A stretch of 64,000 bases of DNA from Emergomyces orientalis. Lineage: Eukaryota > Ascomycota > Eurotiomycetes > Onygenales > Ajellomycetaceae. Below the pieces are notes generated by a model that saw only the letters and a list, made by a program, of their open reading frames with translations, was not told where the DNA came from and made no database searches. The translations under genes were made by a program, and so were the position numbers. Positions 34,167-45,412 of this stretch are shown piece by piece; position 1 is the first letter of the stretch, and each line of letters starts with the position of its first letter. The stretch is from contig MOWL01000092.1 in the NCBI GenBank assembly GCA_002110485.1, positions 1 through 64,000 of the forward strand. The letters are read 5' to 3'.

Positions 34167-36476
34167 GGGTCAGATAAATAGGTATAAATGGAAGCCTTCC
34201 TGTAGAACGGAACTTGGGAGTGTATTTGGTGTATCACAAAACCTATGGTATGGCTCAAACGGCTGAATGGGCGAATGAAACAGGTAACAGATCATGCAGG
34301 AAAGCTCTGAATGCGATTGCGCTCAACGGATGCATTAGTCGGAAAGTACTATAATTATATAACTTAATATGAGAAGTATGCTCAAATGTGGGGGAAGTCG
34401 TATATCAACATATAACATGTTATTCAGTCGCGCATCCCAACGGGGAAATTGAAAAATTAACAGCAGCGATGAAAGATTTTAAACAGAAACGAAACGCATT
34501 TTACCACCAGACACTAACAAGCATAAGACTCCTCTCTCCAAGCCTGTGGGTTCGCAATTTAGGTCTCTTCCCAGACGCTCTTTAGCCTAGGCTCTTCCAG
34601 TTCTACCATCAAAAATTAGCCGAACAGTCAGAGAAGAAAGATACCCAGCAAGAGGGGTCATCATGGGCCTAAACCAGTGGCAGCCAGTGAAAGTGACAGC
34701 TCTCCCCGGGAAAGGCGATTTCCAGGCCCACCCGCTGACGGCACTTTTTTAGCTCGAGCAGAACTTGCGCCTGATGTGGGTCTACCAAGGATAGGTTCGC
34801 ACGAGGGAACGAGATATCGGCATTGACGATTGTACTGTACATTGATTGGTAATAAATGGCCACGGATATAAGAATAAAAAAAGTTTCAAAGCACGCACGA
34901 AACTGTCCAGAAGTTGAGTTGGAGGACGCAGTTGGGCCAAAGCAAAAATGGATGCTCTTCACGCTTTGAAATAATTTATTATCCTGGCCCTAAGCTGGGA
35001 CGGAGGTTGGGGCTCACGACAAGCATCAAAATGGGCTACCACTCTCAACTTCAAACTCCTGTGAGTCGGGGAAATTGGAGCCATGGGTACATATGCATCC
35101 GACTGCAAGAAGACGGGGCCGAACGTGTGGGTGCATCAGGCTATCAGACTTCACTTTATGGCGAGAAATCCATGGATGGATAGTTACGCCTCTGTATTAT
35201 TAATATACGATGAAGCTGCAAGGGTGCAGGAAATATTTCCGCCGGAACATGTGAACAGAAAAATGCCCAGGCGCCGGATTGCATAACTGGGACCATACGG
35301 GGTTTATTGGGGGTGAGGTTGAAGAGGTCATCATACGTAACTCTGGTGGCGGCTGTCTGTGCACCTACATTAGTTAACGTTATTGTTGTTTTATGACATA
35401 ACTCTCTGTACGTGAAGTACAAAGGTTGCTGTGCCGAGTTGCCGGGCGGTTGATCCTTTGTGGGCTTAGCTAACCCTAATTCATTTTTTGACCCCCCGGC
35501 GGTCGGCCGCCCCCAGAAGATCTTTTCGCAATATCAAAATCCTGCCAAACATTAAATCCTCCGAGATGTTTTCCTTCCAACTAATAATGATTGATGGCCA
35601 AAGGATTTTATTGCAGGGGCTCAGGGCATGGTGCCCTGCTTACACTGACGATCTCACCAAGTGACACACGCAGGAAAAGGGAGCTAGCATGCACGGTTCG
35701 TGTGGCAGTCGTGGCGGAGAAGCTCAAGTTTCGGCTTAACCCTGGCCACCCACCTGAGATTTGGCACATCACAAATACCGATCGATGCGTTATGTCCGGA
35801 TTTAAGGGACTTAGTACCTTTTAAAACCCTGCCTTGTGTTCGTACCTATGCTACATGTTCTAGTATCCTCCCCCATGCGTGGAGCAGTTTGAAGTTTGCT
35901 GGGACATCAAATCTAAACGCGGTAGAGCAATTCAATCAATACCTGGGAAAAAGAGGCCCAATCCGCCCGTTCAATATAGCCATGAATCGCCACCCTTAAT
36001 TCCCTATATCGGAACTAACGAACAGTCCGAAAGACAACCCCCAATGATGAAACAAGAAGGGAAGGCAAAAGACAACTCTCATTTGTACAACAAAAGTGAA
36101 ATTATATTGATTATAGTTGTTTACATTAATGTTGCAGCAGCAAGGGAGATCAAGAAAATAGGAGGGGTGGGGCTCAAAGCCTGTATCTCAACCAACAAAT
36201 TGGGTATATACCAAGAGAGGGAATATGATAAAAACATGAGTGAGTCAAAAGGAACTTTTTATGCGTTTGATACACTGAATCATAAATAAAACGGACACAT
36301 TAAACAAGATATTAACTATGTAAAGGAGATTGCAGAATGCAATGTCGCTGTCGTGAAACAATATCATTAGAACACGAAAATGACCAAACAATGCCTGCCT
36401 GCAACAAGGAAAAAACTACCCCACCAAGGGCAGAAAGCCATGCAAATATACCCATTAGTTATGAACAGAGAAAAAA
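34167..36476. other. Intergenic, 2.3 kb
   Basis: Holds the MFS promoter on its left and the 3' flank of the kelch gene on its right. No gene recognised; the ORFs present lack ATG starts or protein-like sequence. Confidence 0.5.
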
Positions 36477-38720
36477 TTAGTCTTTATTAATAACCCTCAA
36501 GCTACGCCGAGGATTCAACATCACACCCAAAAATGTCGGTTCTTGCCCGGCCAGCAGGTCATCGGTACTGCTATGTGCGCTACTCATAGCCCCACCAGGC
36601 CCACTGGAAGGTCGAAAATCCCCCGCTGAACCACGATAGCCTGGCTGAGAAGCTCCCGCCCCCAAGGCGGCGGTTATATTCGAGCCCGATTCGCTAAATG
36701 ATGTATGCCGTGCGCTACTGGTGTGCTCGGAGGAGTGTAGTGGAACGAGAGCCCCGAACTTGTCATTGTTAAGTGCTATCCGGCTGCCGGTCGATGAGCG
36801 CTGGACTGCCGCAACATGATTTTTGTACAACGCCAGCTGGCGGCGGTAGACATAGATGCAGAATCCGAGGTATATGGCTAAAACGAATAGACAACCGGCG
36901 ACGACTCCTGCGGCTATGGCGGCCACGTTGGGTCCGCCTCCTTGACCAGGCGACCCGATGTGGGTGGTAACGGAACCATCTGGATTCGTCACGGTATATG
37001 TGATTGGCTTTCCTGTTGCGATGGGACCGCCTGTGGCAACCCTTGCAGGTGCAGTCACAGTCGCCCTCCCTTGATCATCGCCGCCAATGACTGATTGAAC
37101 GGCCTTAGGAACCTTATACCCATAGCTACCGCTCAGACCCTTCATGTCCTTCTTTTGGGAGTCTTGTTGGTTCAAATAATTTCCTCCTTCGAATGCAACA
37201 TATTGGGTTTTCCATTGCAACTCTGATGCATCGAAAGTGTAAATACCAGGACTGTCACAAGTTAAGTCTTGGCCCACGTAGCCGCCGGTCACAATGATTT
37301 GAGAATTCCAGATATTGCACGAGTGGCCTGCTCGGGCTGGGGGAACAGACTGGCCATCCGTGTTGACTTTGATCCACGTGAAGCTGGGAATACTGAGGAT
37401 CCACATATCATTGTACTGAATCTGTTCTCCGTAGGGTATGAGGTTTTGTCCAGCATAAAGGTACACCTGAGTGCTGCTTCCATCTGCTGCGGATGCAGCT
37501 ACTGCGCAAGGATTAACCCGGATTTCTGGAGTTTCTCCGCTTGTTGCTTGTTTGTACCATGTGGAGGTTTCAATATCATAGACATCGATAACATTCATTT
37601 GTGTCTTTTACTCGCAACAATTAGCGAGCTGGGTCGTTGGTAGATGGAGTTATCAAAATGGGGCGTGATATAACACTCACGAAAGTTGCGTTTGTCCCAC
37701 CAGCTAGACCCAAAATGATTCCCTGTTTTCCAAATCCAGGTACATATACCAAGACTCCATCAGCCCGTTCAGTAAATCCCGCAGATTCTTGGAGTCCACC
37801 CTCTGTGATATTGCGCCATGCGCCACCCGCTCCGGCAATTTTATCCCCCTTTAAGCTTTCTACTTCGTTGTTCGTAAAGCCAGGGAAGGTGTACTCGATA
37901 AACGACTTTAGATATATGCGGGGAACGGAGAGGTCCCACCCCTCAGTGGTGTATCCATCCAAATGTCCTCCAAAATAGAAGCCTCTTCCTAACTCTTGAA
38001 CAGTAATGCCCGCGCCTTCTGCAGACCGCTGTACCGGTTGATCACCGGCATTGGAATTGCCCCCCCTAGACGTGCGGGGATTCTCATGCTCTTTCCAGCT
38101 CGACGACAGTATGTTGTATTCCCATAAACTGAACGCCGTGGGGAACTTCCGTGGATTATCTGAAAACTCTCCCCCATATAGATAAAGGGATTCGAGAGAA
38201 TTCCAAAGGTATCCGTTCGATACAGGCGGAGGGCCGGATGGTCGAAGGTGGCCAGTAAACTTGGGAGCCGATATATCCCAAGTGCTCTTTAAATCGAGCG
38301 ACAAGAAATCATTGTCTATTATTCAAACGCAATGACTATTATAAACATTCTTGACGAGAAGAGTTGCAATGAGAAACGGAAACGTGAATACATACTCCAG
38401 GTATTATCTTTTTGACTTGGATCGGTCATCGATCTTCCTCCGTATATATATATTGTCCCATTGACCACCGCTGTCTGCTGTGACCATCGCTTACAAACAT
38501 CCGTCGGAGTGTCCTCCCGCCTGAGGATTCCGTTTCCATATAACCGTTTAGATATTCGATCTGGGTTCGCTGTCACAGCTCTTGCTTCCACGCCAATCAC
38601 CCCGATCCCGTAAGAATGGTCATTATAAAGGAAATCTGCAAAAAGAAAGAAAGCAATAAACCGCAGCAACAATCGAGGCATCGAAGGATGGGAAAACGGG
38701 AAATAAGCGAGAGACATCAT
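36477..38720 (-). CDS. Kelch-repeat single-pass membrane protein, 695 aa
   Basis: Three exons: 38720-38396, 38315-37681, 37604-36477 (2088 bp). The start is the first ATG (MMSLAYFPF); hydrophobic residues 15-30 (LLLRFIAFFLFADFL) look like a signal peptide. The lumenal or outer part has kelch-type blades (VVNGTIYIYGG, SLESLYLYGGEF, QVYLYAGQNL, NSQIIVTGGYVG) with conserved Trp after each strand. A membrane helix (about 547-572, VAAIAAGVVAGCLFVLAIYL) is followed by a cytosolic Ser/Gly-rich tail ending RRSLRVINKD. Such fungal proteins are often annotated as cell-wall-anchored or polarity-related kelch proteins; no function is proven from sequence. The second intron acceptor was chosen to avoid an in-frame TAA. 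Confidence 0.85.
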
Positions 38721-39458
38721 CTATCGTTTTAAGAATGTAAACCGCCTGGAAATCCTGTCGATGAAATCCTGTTTCCAGTCCAAACCCGGCCAGGGAAACC
38801 AACGTTTCAGGTGTGGATTCTCAGTATGTTTCTCTCAGGTTAGCAGCAACTCATTACCAAGTGCGAGAGAAATTCGAAGGTCCAAACAATCCAATTATTT
38901 GAAGATGAAGATGTAAAATATCATTAAAAGAGCGAAACCTATGCAGGATGAATGCCGATGTGACACAAATACCACTTTTGGGGAGATGTCTCACTCTCTG
39001 GAGGACCCAAGGCGATAAAACGTAGAAATCGAGCCGGGATTGGCCAGTAGTTTCAAGCACCAAACATGCTGACAGCAGCCGTGTGATCACATCAGATAAT
39101 CGTGAACATCCCTCCAGAGTGAATAAAGAATCAGGGCATGTTTTGGAATAAGCCAATGTATTGAATAGATCAAATATCCTTATTGGACCTTTTTCATTTG
39201 AGCATCAACTGTTATCTATCCCGTCAAAGCACAATGTGCAAGACTACTAACTAACAAACTGCCAAATAAGGTCAGAACTGGAAAAAAAATGGGCTGACCA
39301 ACGCCTCCCCACAGGATATGTAACGCGACTATCAACCTTGGCAAGGAAAATTGTTATTTTTAATTATTAATTGGCTGTCGTTGCGTCCAGCATCAGCAAT
39401 AATCGATAAAAACCAGGACGTGGCTGAGCCAGCCGTTTTACCCCCCGCCGTGGATGTT
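38721..39458. other. Intergenic left of the copia insertion
   Basis: Promoter side of the kelch gene. No gene seen. The copia element inserted about 740 bp upstream of its start. Confidence 0.55.
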
Positions 39459-39463
39459 GATCC
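39459..39463. repeat. Target site duplication GATCC (left)
   Basis: GATCC directly precedes the 5' LTR and recurs at 44441-44445 directly after the 3' LTR. Confidence 0.95.
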
Positions 39464-39565
39464 TGTTAGGTGATACTAGGGCTACCCGGGTCACATGCCC
39501 CACACACACATATATATTTTAGCTAGTTAGGTAGTTCAATATGATAGGCTTGATGCACTCTATGA
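39464..39565 (+). repeat. copia 5' LTR, 102 bp
   Basis: Starts TGTTAGGTGA, ends CTCTATGA; same as 44339-44440. It is very short for an LTR, and the terminal pair is TG..GA rather than TG..CA. Confidence 0.96.
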
Positions 39566-39581
39566 GGTTATGAGGCCCTCT
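39566..39581 (+). other. Primer-binding site, half-molecule initiator tRNA-Met type
   Basis: GGTTATGAGGCCCT starts directly after the LTR. Its complement contains CTCATAACC, the anticodon-loop region of initiator tRNA-Met. Drosophila copia likewise begins GGTTATGGGCCC and is primed by a tRNA-iMet half. One base (extra G) departs from the usual tRNA sequence. Confidence 0.75.
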
Positions 39582-39639
39582 GTTTAATACGCTGCGTTAC
39601 TGCTATCTATTTCTCTTATACAGCTAGTTCTTGCCTCTC

Positions 39640-42600
39640 ATGGTGAACTTACGGTCAGGCAACAGTCCTGATCTTACGAGGGAAAATAAGCCGACTAGGC
39701 GAGCGGAACGTACGCCGGAGAATATTGAAAACGAGCCCTTTCCAACCCCCATTACAGCCCGTAAATTGCCCGCAAGAGCTCCTTCGGAGGAGTCAAGTGC
39801 TGATTTCGAAGATCCAATGTCGGATATGTCGGATACGGGCTCAGATCGCGATGAACCCACCCAGGAGGCTCAGGTTGAGCATGATGACTCCTTGAGCGCT
39901 GAGACCCGGGCGAGGTTGGAGATTGCGAGGTTGGAGAATGAAACAGCGCGGATTAAGGCTGGTGCTGGTGCGGGGGAGCTCGCAGGCGCCAATATGACGG
40001 CTTATTTGAAGGCCATTAAGGAGTTTCGACTTACAGTTAAGCTTCTTGAAAAGCCAGTTCTGCTGCTGGGCTCCATGAACTATCCCATGTGGAGGGATGA
40101 GGTTCTTCTCGCGGCGAAGGATTCAGAAACAGATGATATTTTGTTAAATAAGGAGCTGGCCCCGCCTGAGGGGGTCAGTGAGGACGTTGCGAAGCTCTGG
40201 AGGGAGCGGAATAGCTGGCTGCGTAATTATATGTGGTCAGCGATTTCCGCACAGGCTAGAACTCATTTTACTATACCGAAGGAGAATCAATTGTCTGCCT
40301 ATATGCTGTGGTCCATAGTAGAGGAGAACTTCGCTGAACGCCGCGTAGTTCGCCGGTTTCGTCTTTTCAATGAGTTCCTGGGTATGACGGCTGAGTCTTG
40401 CGGGTCGGATCGTGCGTTTATTGAGCGTCTCTTAGCCGTACGAACTGAATATAAGCGATTAGATTTTTATATGCCGGATTCCGTCTTCTTTGATCGATTG
40501 CTTGCGGGGATTCACAGTAGATGGGCCAATCTCATACGAAATAGGATGGATGATATTGAAAAGAGTGGTGAAGATACTCTCCTGGAGGATGATTTTGTGG
40601 GTCTATGCCGTGATATTCTGCTTCGATTGCCCTCTGGCGGCAGTTCCTCTTCTTCAAAGAACACAAAGGCGCCCGTAAATAATGCGAGCAGTATGGATGA
40701 TGCGGGTGAGAGCCCTGCTCCATCTGCATCAGGCAGGCCAAAATGCTCACATTGCGGGATTGTGGGCCATAATGAGGAGAGCTGTTGGAAAAAGCACCCA
40801 GAGAAGCGTCCGTCAGGTTATTCTAATGGAAAAAGGCGTGGTGGCACCAAGAAGGATAAGAAGAAGGCCAATAATGAGGATTCTTCCAAGAGCCCCGATG
40901 ACGGCTCTGCTCCTGTACACAGTACGGTTGAGAAGGTGTTCCATGCTCGTGAAATCGTCCGTGATGATGATATTGCGGATGAGTGGGTTCTGGACTCGGG
41001 GTCTGGCGCTCACGCAACACCACGCAAGGAGCTTGTTAAATGCCATTCAATGAGCTCCAATGTTAAATTGAAAATGGCGGATGGGACCATTGTTCCAGCT
41101 GCGGCCGTTGGTACGGTTGAACTGGCGGTTGATGGGGCGGATGTGTGCCTGGAAGGTGTGCGATTTGCCCCCGAATTAGAAGCAAATATCGTGAGCTTTG
41201 GCAAATTAGTCCGCAAGGGCTATACGTTCAAGCAATTGGCATATGGAGAAGCTCACTCGATTATTATGACCTCTCCCGATCGAATGGTCAGCTTCACTGC
41301 TGTTTTGAATGAGAAAGATATCTATGTCATTGAAAAGCCTCCGCAAATCCGAGATTTGATTCAATTCGCCATGCCTAATGGTGATTTTCGGCCCGTAAAT
41401 GCTGTGGATGACTCGCTATTGGCTCTGCCATCAATGAATATAAAACCAGTAGAGCTCACGATGCTGCAATGGCATTTGAAGCTGGGTCATCTTAACCACA
41501 TGGATATAGCGAAGATGGCCGCGGATCCGCGCATGGGGATGAGGATTAAAGGCTCCAAGGCTCTGCCTTTTTGTAAAACCTGCGTGCAGGCTAAGATGGC
41601 TCGTCCTGCTTTTGAGCCCATGATTAGAAAAGTGAAGCCTGCTGCACGATTATTTATTGATCTTGCGGGCGGTGGGCGTACCTTATTCAATGAGGATGGC
41701 GTTCCCACGTATGGGGGGGCTGATTATTGGATGAGTATTACGGACGATGCCACGAGATATCGGTGGGCCATTTTAATGGCCACCAAGGGTGAAGCAACCG
41801 CGAAACTACGGGATTTTATAACAATGATTGAGACCACTGCGCAGCGATGCGTGGGCTCCTTGCACTGGGATGGTGGTGGAGAATTCAAGAGCGATGAATT
41901 AAAAGCTTTTTGTAAACAGCGAGGCATTGCCTATGAGACGACTACGCCATATACCCCACAATCAAATGGTCCAGCGGAACGTGCGAACCGCATAATAATC
42001 GAAAGAACTAGGAGCTTGCTATTCGATAGCGGGCAGCCTAGGGACCTATGGGGTGAGGCCATGCAGGCTGCCGTTATGTTGATCAATATGTCTCCCACCT
42101 CTACGAAGCTTTACGGGTGCAAGGAGGGGTCTCCGCTGACCCCCTTTGAAGCATGGATGGGGGTGCAGCCCACGGCGAATTGGCTGCATAGATGGGGCTG
42201 CAAGGTCTACAAGAAGGATCTGCGAGTTACTAATAAGCTTGCGGATAGAACGGATGGGAAAGAATGGATCTTTGTGGGTTATCAGGGCCTTCATCAAGTT
42301 CGCATATGGGACCCTGATGCACGCAGGTTGGAGATAGCACGAGATGTGGTTTTTGATGAAGCTCTCGTGGAGGACGTGTCATTCATTAATGCCGCTCTTC
42401 CGGCTCCTCATGAGCCAAATAACATACCGGATGAGCTCGATGTTTTGAATCCTGCGGATGGATGGCAGCACTGTCTCCTGCGGCGCCTGGCAAGGGAGCG
42501 GCCGCACATCATGAAGATGCTTGTCAATGGGGATCTGGAGGAGGCCATTGAGCCTACCTATCTTATAAACAGTGATGTTGATCTCCTTAATGAGTCTGAC

Positions 42601-44238
42601 GAGCATGCTAATGATAATGGTGATGAACCCGTGCTTAGTACCCTTACGGACCGTCCCACGACCTTAGCGGAGGCTCGACGGAGCCCTGATTGGCATCATT
42701 GGCTCGAAGCAATGAGGAAGGAGGTCGATATGTTCAATCAAAAGAAAACATATGTTATTACTGAGCGGTCCCCGGATATGGATGTTCTTACGGGTAAATG
42801 GGTATATGACCGCAAATTAAATAATAAGGGAGAAACCATCCGCTTTCGCGCACGATGGGTGGTTCGCGGATTCCTTCAGCAGCGAGGAGTCCATTATACG
42901 AAGTCTTACGCTGCCGTTGTCTCTGGTCCTACAACCAGAAGCCTATTCGCGATCTCTACGGCTAGGGGATGGAAATCGAAGGCAATTGATTACGTGTCTG
43001 CATTCCTTAATGGCGTGCTGCCACAGGAAGAAATGATCTATATGCAGCTCCCGACGGGCATAAAACATGGCAGGGGCAATCTAGTTGGCCTGGTTCGCCA
43101 GAGCCTGTATGGGCTGAAGCAAGCTGCGAGGACGTGGTATTTTCTTGCCACTGAGCATCTCACTTCGATTGGTTTCCGCATATCACCGTATGACGGCGGA
43201 TTCCTATATCACCCCATCCGTAAGGTGTATTTGACGCTGCACGTTGATGACTGCCGCGTTACGGGGCCCAATGAGCATGATATTGACTGGGTTCTCGATG
43301 AGATTGCGAAGCGTTTTGACACCAAAAGAATCGACGATGATAAGCCATACTTAGGTATGGAAATTGCGGGCCGTAATGGTGATTTACTGGTCACGCAAAC
43401 ACGCTATATTGATGAGATCCTTGATGATTTTGGCATGACTGCAATCAATCCGGCACCAACCCCCATGAATGCTGGCACAAAGCTCCAGTTCTCGCCGGAT
43501 GAGGATAAGGGCCTTGATGATGATTTTACGGCTACGCGATATCGTCAAGGGCTTGGGTCTCTTCAATATCTGGTTACAAGCACCAGACCGGATATAATGT
43601 TCGCGGTAAATTATTTATCGCGATTCAATTCTCGCCCAAATAAGGAGTGCTGGGCTGCTTTGAAGCATGTTCTCCGCTATATGAAGAAGACTAGGACTAC
43701 GGGCATTCTGTATAAGAGGAATATAGGGGACGAAGGGCTGGCTCCCATGGCCTACGCGGATTCAGATTGGGCGGGTGCAGACCCCCAATATAAATCGACT
43801 ACGGGCTATATTATAATGATCAATGGAGCTCCCGTATCATGGCGTTCGCAGCGGCAGATCTCTACGGCGAAGTCCACAACTGAAGCTGAGTATATTGCTG
43901 CTAGCGAAGCTGCGTGCGAGCTGATTTGGCTTAAAGATATGCTGCATGATGCGGGACTGCTTGAGAATGCGGATGGCTATGTTCTTTCCAATAATCTGCA
44001 TATTGATAATAAAGGTGCCATTGATCTAGCTAACGGCGAGTCTTTAACTAAGCGCTCGAGGCATATTGAAGTCCGCTACCATATATTACGCGATCTAGTG
44101 GCTAAAAAGGAGCTCCTTCTTCGGCACGTCAGCTCAACGGAGAATAAGGCGGATGGTTTTACGAAGGCGCTGCCTAGGCCCGCATTCAATGCTTTTGTGG
44201 CTAATCTTGGCTTGATTGGTTCGGGGGGATCTGCTTAA
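39640..44238 (+). CDS. copia Gag-Pol polyprotein, 1532 aa
   Basis: Start at the first ATG (MVNLRSGNSPDL); the frame opens nine bases earlier without ATG. Domains in order: gag with SMNYPMWRDEVLLAAKD; a CCHC zinc knuckle CSHCGIVGHNEESC (from residue 369); aspartic protease VLDSGSGAHAT (D452); integrase zinc region (HLKLGHLNH, CKTC) and core D674, D744 (HWDGGGEF) and E780, a DD35E spacing; reverse transcriptase with DYVSAFLNG and LHVDD (D1203, D1204); RNase H with YADSDWAG, EAEY and HIDNKGA. All catalytic residues are present. Gag and Pol are in one frame, so no frameshift is needed; Gag:Pol ratio must be set otherwise. His replaces the usual Tyr of YVDD. Confidence 0.97.
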   Translation: MVNLRSGNSPDLTRENKPTRRAERTPENIENEPFPTPITARKLPARAPSEESSADFEDPMSDMSDTGSDRDEPTQEAQVEHDDSLSAETRARLEIARLENETARIKAGAGAGELAGANMTAYLKAIKEFRLTVKLLEKPVLLLGSMNYPMWRDEVLLAAKDSETDDILLNKELAPPEGVSEDVAKLWRERNSWLRNYMWSAISAQARTHFTIPKENQLSAYMLWSIVEENFAERRVVRRFRLFNEFLGMTAESCGSDRAFIERLLAVRTEYKRLDFYMPDSVFFDRLLAGIHSRWANLIRNRMDDIEKSGEDTLLEDDFVGLCRDILLRLPSGGSSSSSKNTKAPVNNASSMDDAGESPAPSASGRPKCSHCGIVGHNEESCWKKHPEKRPSGYSNGKRRGGTKKDKKKANNEDSSKSPDDGSAPVHSTVEKVFHAREIVRDDDIADEWVLDSGSGAHATPRKELVKCHSMSSNVKLKMADGTIVPAAAVGTVELAVDGADVCLEGVRFAPELEANIVSFGKLVRKGYTFKQLAYGEAHSIIMTSPDRMVSFTAVLNEKDIYVIEKPPQIRDLIQFAMPNGDFRPVNAVDDSLLALPSMNIKPVELTMLQWHLKLGHLNHMDIAKMAADPRMGMRIKGSKALPFCKTCVQAKMARPAFEPMIRKVKPAARLFIDLAGGGRTLFNEDGVPTYGGADYWMSITDDATRYRWAILMATKGEATAKLRDFITMIETTAQRCVGSLHWDGGGEFKSDELKAFCKQRGIAYETTTPYTPQSNGPAERANRIIIERTRSLLFDSGQPRDLWGEAMQAAVMLINMSPTSTKLYGCKEGSPLTPFEAWMGVQPTANWLHRWGCKVYKKDLRVTNKLADRTDGKEWIFVGYQGLHQVRIWDPDARRLEIARDVVFDEALVEDVSFINAALPAPHEPNNIPDELDVLNPADGWQHCLLRRLARERPHIMKMLVNGDLEEAIEPTYLINSDVDLLNESDEHANDNGDEPVLSTLTDRPTTLAEARRSPDWHHWLEAMRKEVDMFNQKKTYVITERSPDMDVLTGKWVYDRKLNNKGETIRFRARWVVRGFLQQRGVHYTKSYAAVVSGPTTRSLFAISTARGWKSKAIDYVSAFLNGVLPQEEMIYMQLPTGIKHGRGNLVGLVRQSLYGLKQAARTWYFLATEHLTSIGFRISPYDGGFLYHPIRKVYLTLHVDDCRVTGPNEHDIDWVLDEIAKRFDTKRIDDDKPYLGMEIAGRNGDLLVTQTRYIDEILDDFGMTAINPAPTPMNAGTKLQFSPDEDKGLDDDFTATRYRQGLGSLQYLVTSTRPDIMFAVNYLSRFNSRPNKECWAALKHVLRYMKKTRTTGILYKRNIGDEGLAPMAYADSDWAGADPQYKSTTGYIIMINGAPVSWRSQRQISTAKSTTEAEYIAASEAACELIWLKDMLHDAGLLENADGYVLSNNLHIDNKGAIDLANGESLTKRSRHIEVRYHILRDLVAKKELLLRHVSSTENKADGFTKALPRPAFNAFVANLGLIGSGGSA

Positions 44239-44331
44239 TGGATTTAACTAAAAGTTTTGTACTTAGCTGCTATTTTGATTTTTGATGCCTATGGCGTGGC
44301 CTGTGTGCGTGCTCCTGGGGCGCCCTAGCAT

Positions 44332-44338
44332 GGGGGGG
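44332..44338 (+). other. Polypurine tract
   Basis: A run of seven G directly before the 3' LTR, the expected plus-strand primer site. The same run is at 70-76. Confidence 0.85.
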
Positions 44339-44440
44339 TGTTAGGTGATACTAGGGCTACCCGGGTCACATGCCCCACACACACATATATATTTTAGCTA
44401 GTTAGGTAGTTCAATATGATAGGCTTGATGCACTCTATGA
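44339..44440 (+). repeat. copia 3' LTR, 102 bp
   Basis: Identical by eye to the 5' LTR and to the LTR at 77-178. Confidence 0.96.
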
Positions 44441-44445
44441 GATCC
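44441..44445. repeat. Target site duplication GATCC (right)
   Basis: Matches 39459-39463. Confidence 0.95.
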
Positions 44446-45412
44446 TTGAAATGGGTCACGTGACATTGTTAAACCTAAGCTGGCTGTAGATATCTGCAAT
44501 GTATTGTATCTCCAATTCTTGAGAGCTGACGCGTGGGAAGCATTATTACCAATTGATGAATGAGAATTGAATTGAGACATAATTGAAAAAAGAATTTAGA
44601 AAGTTGGCATGCCGGGTCACCTGAACTGCCTCCATTCTCATGTTGATGAGGTAGAATGAGCTTTGCTTAAGGATTTAAACCTCTTTAAACCCAGCAGGTT
44701 GTTTGATGGGAAAGTTGGGGACACATTCCCATGCACTCACTGTTGCAGTGGTCAACAAATCACCGAAGTGATTGATAAAACTTCTGGAAAAGATTGGTTT
44801 GATTGTACAATACCATACATGTATCAGTGGGTAGACTTTCTTGCAGCTTCCATCCCTCTATCGTGGACCTTGAAAGATCTGTTCACTGTTAAAACTCCAG
44901 TGGGTCCTGGTGAAGGTTTCAGGATTTGGGATAGTTTACTGCGTAATGTTGAGATATCGCATCAAATGGCATAATAACCATTATGTTGATGCTGTTTCTG
45001 GGCACAATCGTACTTATTTTTAGGTTAGCGCTAGCTTAGTACCGTGAGCGTAACCTGGATCCGCTGGTGGGACACCAAACGGTTGGTATCTCAGAAAAAA
45101 AATATGCCACTGAAGCTATTACTTGAAATAATTAGCCACCCCGATTCGCGCTCCTAGTGCAGGCGCATTGTGGACATACTCATGAACAAACCCAACCCAT
45201 TCAATGGTTAACCTAGAACCAGAAGCATTATAATACGAGAAGACAAAACCGAGAATGCTCATAATATTGAGATTGTCAATCTGGAAAGAACGATTTCGAA
45301 TACTGAAATGATGCTGTTAACGTTCATAAGTTGACTTTTTTTCATTTTTCATTTTATCGTTTCTCCCTGCATGATAGAATCAAAGTATAGAAAAGGAAAC
45401 TCGTTTCTGAAT
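44446..45412. other. Intergenic between copia and the alcohol oxidase relic
   Basis: A frame at 44663-44974 is open for 103 codons with fairly protein-like sequence (PVGPGEGFRIWDSLL) but has no ATG start and no family I know. It may be a fragment. Nothing else seen. Confidence 0.4.

Larger units (their letters stand above)
39464..44440 (+). mobile_element. Complete Ty1/copia LTR retrotransposon, 4977 bp
   Basis: Bounded by two identical 102-bp LTRs and a 5-bp GATCC duplication. Order: LTR, primer-binding site, single gag-pol ORF (protease, integrase, reverse transcriptase, RNase H), polypurine tract, LTR. The integrase-before-RT order defines copia. No stop or frameshift interrupts the ORF. 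Identical LTRs and a perfect duplication mean recent insertion and possible competence. A second copy ends at 178. Confidence 0.97.

Noticed and set aside
44663..44974. Plus-strand 103-codon ORF
   Set aside because: No ATG and no recognised family; possibly a fragment, but not enough to call a gene.
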